This document shows, in pieces, positions 15,430 through 17,084 of a stretch of DNA of 17,084 bases. Every line of letters begins with the position of its first letter. Position 1 is the stretch's first letter. Source of the stretch: an uncultured Alistipes sp. (GTDB lineage Bacteria > Bacteroidota > Bacteroidia > Bacteroidales > Rikenellaceae); the NCBI GenBank assembly GCA_937880705.1, contig CALGRZ010000012.1:1-17084 (forward strand). The letters are read 5' to 3'. Made by a program: the position numbers and the translations under genes. Below the pieces are notes generated by a model, which worked only from the letters and a program-made list of their open reading frames with translations, had not been told where the DNA came from and did not search any database.

Positions 15430-16824
15430 ATGTTTTCTAAAGAGACTTATATCGGCCGTCGTGCCGAGTTGTGCCGTAGAGTAGGTCGCGGCCTTATACT
15501 GTTGCCGGGTAACCCCGAGGTACCCAACAACTACCCCAACAACACATACTACTACCGTCAGGACTCGACGTTCCGCTACTACTTCGGTCTGGACGTGCCC
15601 TCGCTCATCGGCCTTATCGATGCCGAGTCGGGTGAGGCGATGCTCTTCGGTGATGACTTCACCGTGGAGGATATCATCTGGACAGGCCCCATGCCCACGC
15701 TCAAGGAGCAGGGCGCAGAGGTGGGCGTGGAGCTCACCTATGCCCGAGCCGAGGTGCGCAACGTGCTGCGCAAGGCCATCGAGCAGAACCGCCCCGTGCA
15801 CTATCTGCCTCCCTACCGTGCCGAGCTTAAGATCGAGCTTGCCGACCTGCTGGGCATACGTCTGTCGATGTTGCACGAGCGCAAGTCACTCGACCTGATG
15901 TTTGCCGTGGCCGAGATGCGCGAGAAGAAGTCGGCCGAGGAGATCGAGGCTCTGGAGAGGGCCTTCAAGATTGGCTATGCCATGCACATGAAGGCTATGC
16001 GCATGTGCCGTCCGGGTGTTGTCGAGCGCGAGATAGCCGGTGCTGTGGAGGGTATCGCCAAGTCGTACGGTCAGGGTGTGTCGTTCCCCACCATCGTGAC
16101 GCAGCATGGCGAGACGCTGCATAACCACAACCATGACGGTGTGCTTGAGGCGGGTCGTCTGCTCTTGGTTGATGGCGGTGGCGAGTCGGTTGAGGGCTAC
16201 TGCTCGGATCACACCCGTACCTACCCAGTGAGTGGTAAGTTCAGCGATCGTCAGCGCGACATATATAATATAGTACTGCGTGCCCACAGCCAGGTTAAGG
16301 ATATGATCAAGCCGGGTACGATGTATCCCGATATCCACCGTGCTGCCTACCTCTCGCTGGCCGAGGGTCTGAAGGGCGTGGGCCTGATCAAGTCTACGGC
16401 CGAGGAGGCTGTCGAGGCGGGTGCTATGTATATGTTCATGCCCCACGGTCTGGGTCACGGCATGGGTATGGATGTACACGACTTGGAGAATATCGGTGAG
16501 CGTTCGTTCGACTTCTCGACGGTGCTGGAGCGTGCCGCCAAGTCGGCAACCTGCATCCACCGCGCCACATGGCGTGTTGAGCCGGGCACGGTGATGTCTG
16601 ACGAGCCGGGCATCTACTTCATCCCTGCGCTCATCGACAAGTGCTACAACGAGGGCAAGTTCCGCGGTATTGTGGACTACGAGGCTCTGAATGGCTACCG
16701 TGACTTTGGCGGTATCCGCATCGAGGATGATGTGTTGGTAACCGAGACGGGTAGCCGCTTTATTGGCGATAAGCTCTTGCCCCTCACCGTCGAGGAGCTC
16801 GAGGCCGTTGTAGGTAAGGAGTAG
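15430..16824 (+). CDS. pepP: Xaa-Pro aminopeptidase (aminopeptidase P, M24B)
   Basis: A 464-residue cytoplasmic metallopeptidase that removes N-terminal residues ahead of proline. The N-terminal AMP_N-type domain (1-150) has the family motif DSTFRYYFGLD (45-55). The pita-bread catalytic domain carries all five expected dimetal ligands: Asp248 in LLVDGGGE, Asp260 in YCSDHTRTYPV, His343 in PHGLGHGMGMDVHD, Glu392 in SDEPGIY and Glu432 in IRIEDDVLVT. His226 and the His-rich HNHNHD (231-236) shape the active site. Length is near that of E. coli PepP (441). No signal peptide is seen. It follows trhP by 54 bases and no separate promoter motif is visible, so it may be the last gene of the run; a hairpin follows its stop. 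Confidence 0.95.
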   Translation: MFSKETYIGRRAELCRRVGRGLILLPGNPEVPNNYPNNTYYYRQDSTFRYYFGLDVPSLIGLIDAESGEAMLFGDDFTVEDIIWTGPMPTLKEQGAEVGVELTYARAEVRNVLRKAIEQNRPVHYLPPYRAELKIELADLLGIRLSMLHERKSLDLMFAVAEMREKKSAEEIEALERAFKIGYAMHMKAMRMCRPGVVEREIAGAVEGIAKSYGQGVSFPTIVTQHGETLHNHNHDGVLEAGRLLLVDGGGESVEGYCSDHTRTYPVSGKFSDRQRDIYNIVLRAHSQVKDMIKPGTMYPDIHRAAYLSLAEGLKGVGLIKSTAEEAVEAGAMYMFMPHGLGHGMGMDVHDLENIGERSFDFSTVLERAAKSATCIHRATWRVEPGTVMSDEPGIYFIPALIDKCYNEGKFRGIVDYEALNGYRDFGGIRIEDDVLVTETGSRFIGDKLLPLTVEELEAVVGKE

Positions 16825-16836
16825 TTCCGAAAAATG

Positions 16837-16873
16837 TAGGGCATGTGTAACCATCGTTTGGTAGCATGCCCTA
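16837..16873 (+). terminator. Inverted repeat downstream of pepP, possible terminator
   Basis: TAGGGCATG (16837-16845) is the perfect complement of CATGCCCTA (16865-16873), and ACCA (16850-16853) can pair with TGGT (16859-16862) inside. It begins 12 bases past the pepP stop. The 3' side has only a weak T-run (TATTCT), so it may be an RNA-stabilising hairpin rather than a classical intrinsic terminator. Confidence 0.55.
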
Positions 16874-16944
16874 TTCTAAAGGATACATTATATATTAAGG
16901 CTACCAAAATAGAACTCCCGACACCAAAGAAGACATTTACCAAA

Positions 16945-16965
16945 TATATAAGAGACTCCTATATA
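16945..16965. promoter_or_regulatory. 21-bp imperfect palindrome, candidate operator
   Basis: TATATA-A-GAG-A-CTC-C-TATATA is a dyad centred on 16955 with one mismatched pair (16951/16959). It lies about 50 bases upstream of the -7 element of the last gene, in a usual place for a regulator site. AT-rich context raises the chance of coincidence. Confidence 0.35.
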
Positions 16966-17015
16966 AGCATAAAAATATATTATAAAAATCTGAGACTAAA
17001 TATCTTTTTTTTATA

Positions 17016-17023
17016 TATCTTTG
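17016..17023 (+). promoter_or_regulatory. Probable -7 element of the last gene
   Basis: TATCTTTG matches the Bacteroidetes -7 consensus TAnnTTTG exactly. No TTTG is present at the -33 distance. A transcript start near 17029 would leave a leader of about 30 bases. Confidence 0.6.
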
Positions 17024-17057
17024 CCACAAAATAATAACAATAAAAACAAAGAGAGAG

Positions 17058-17084
17058 ATGAAAACAGATATTGAAATCGCAAGA
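17058..17084 (+). CDS. fhs: Start of a gene, probably formate-tetrahydrofolate ligase (partial)
   Basis: Only nine codons lie in the window, giving MKTDIEIAR. This matches the well-conserved N-terminus of formate-tetrahydrofolate ligase (M-K-S/T-D-I-E-I-A), which makes 10-formyl-THF from formate, THF and ATP. Promoter and purine-rich ribosome binding site stand just upstream, which supports a real start. The product call rests on nine residues only. Confidence 0.6.

Larger units (their letters stand above)
16874..17057 (+). other. AT-rich spacer upstream of the last gene
   Basis: No coding signal. It holds the dyad at 16945-16965, runs of ATATA, a T8 run at 17005-17012 and the TAnnTTTG element at 17016-17023. 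Directly before the last ATG is a purine-rich AAAGAGAGAG stretch (17048-17057) that can serve as ribosome binding site. Confidence 0.7.

Overview
The window looks like a chromosomal core region of a Gram-negative anaerobe of the order Bacteroidales, possibly Alistipes/Rikenellaceae-like. The family-level guess is an inference. Four things point this way: GC-rich coding DNA beside AT-rich spacers; spacers carrying the Bacteroidetes-type -7 element TAnnTTTG; a short-helix FtsL of the Bacteroidetes type next to a PASTA-bearing FtsI; and a MurE with the meso-diaminopimelate motif DNPR. No phage, insertion sequence, CRISPR array, rRNA or tRNA was seen.

Minus strand, about 11515 down to 1, holds a compact division and cell-wall (dcw) run: rsmH - ftsL - ftsI - murE - mraY - murD - ftsW - hslR-like S4 protein - leuS (leuS runs off the left edge). 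Gaps are 7-49 bases, and ftsW and the S4 gene overlap as ATGA, so this reads as one operon driven from a promoter near 11553-11582. Together these genes make the UDP-MurNAc-peptide (MurD, MurE), attach it to undecaprenyl phosphate (MraY), and polymerise and cross-link septal peptidoglycan (FtsW, FtsI, FtsL). The usual mraZ at the front and murG-murC-ftsQ-ftsA-ftsZ at the back are absent; the S4 gene and leuS stand where murG would be expected.

About 434 bases (11516-11949) separate rsmH from the next gene. They hold the rsmH promoter, a striking 10-bp-period tandem array of AGGAAGAGAT-like units (11641-11773), three inverted TCCTATC copies at the same 10-bp spacing (11822-11848), and a strong intrinsic terminator (11899-11929) for the upstream ROK-family sugar kinase gene (11950-12978, minus).

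At about 13000-13060 two divergent Bacteroidetes-type promoters overlap. The rightward one drives a plus-strand run: a short-chain polyprenyl diphosphate synthase, a U32-family (TrhP-like) tRNA-hydroxylation protein and an M24 aminopeptidase P. The synthase makes isoprenoid diphosphate precursors, so it has a loose link to the lipid-carrier chemistry of the wall genes. After a hairpin and an AT-rich spacer with its own promoter, the last 27 bases begin a gene whose first nine residues match the start of formate-tetrahydrofolate ligase.

No clearly new multi-gene system is visible. The best candidates for something undescribed are the helically phased repeat array with its inverted satellite copies upstream of rsmH, and the rearranged end of the dcw cluster.
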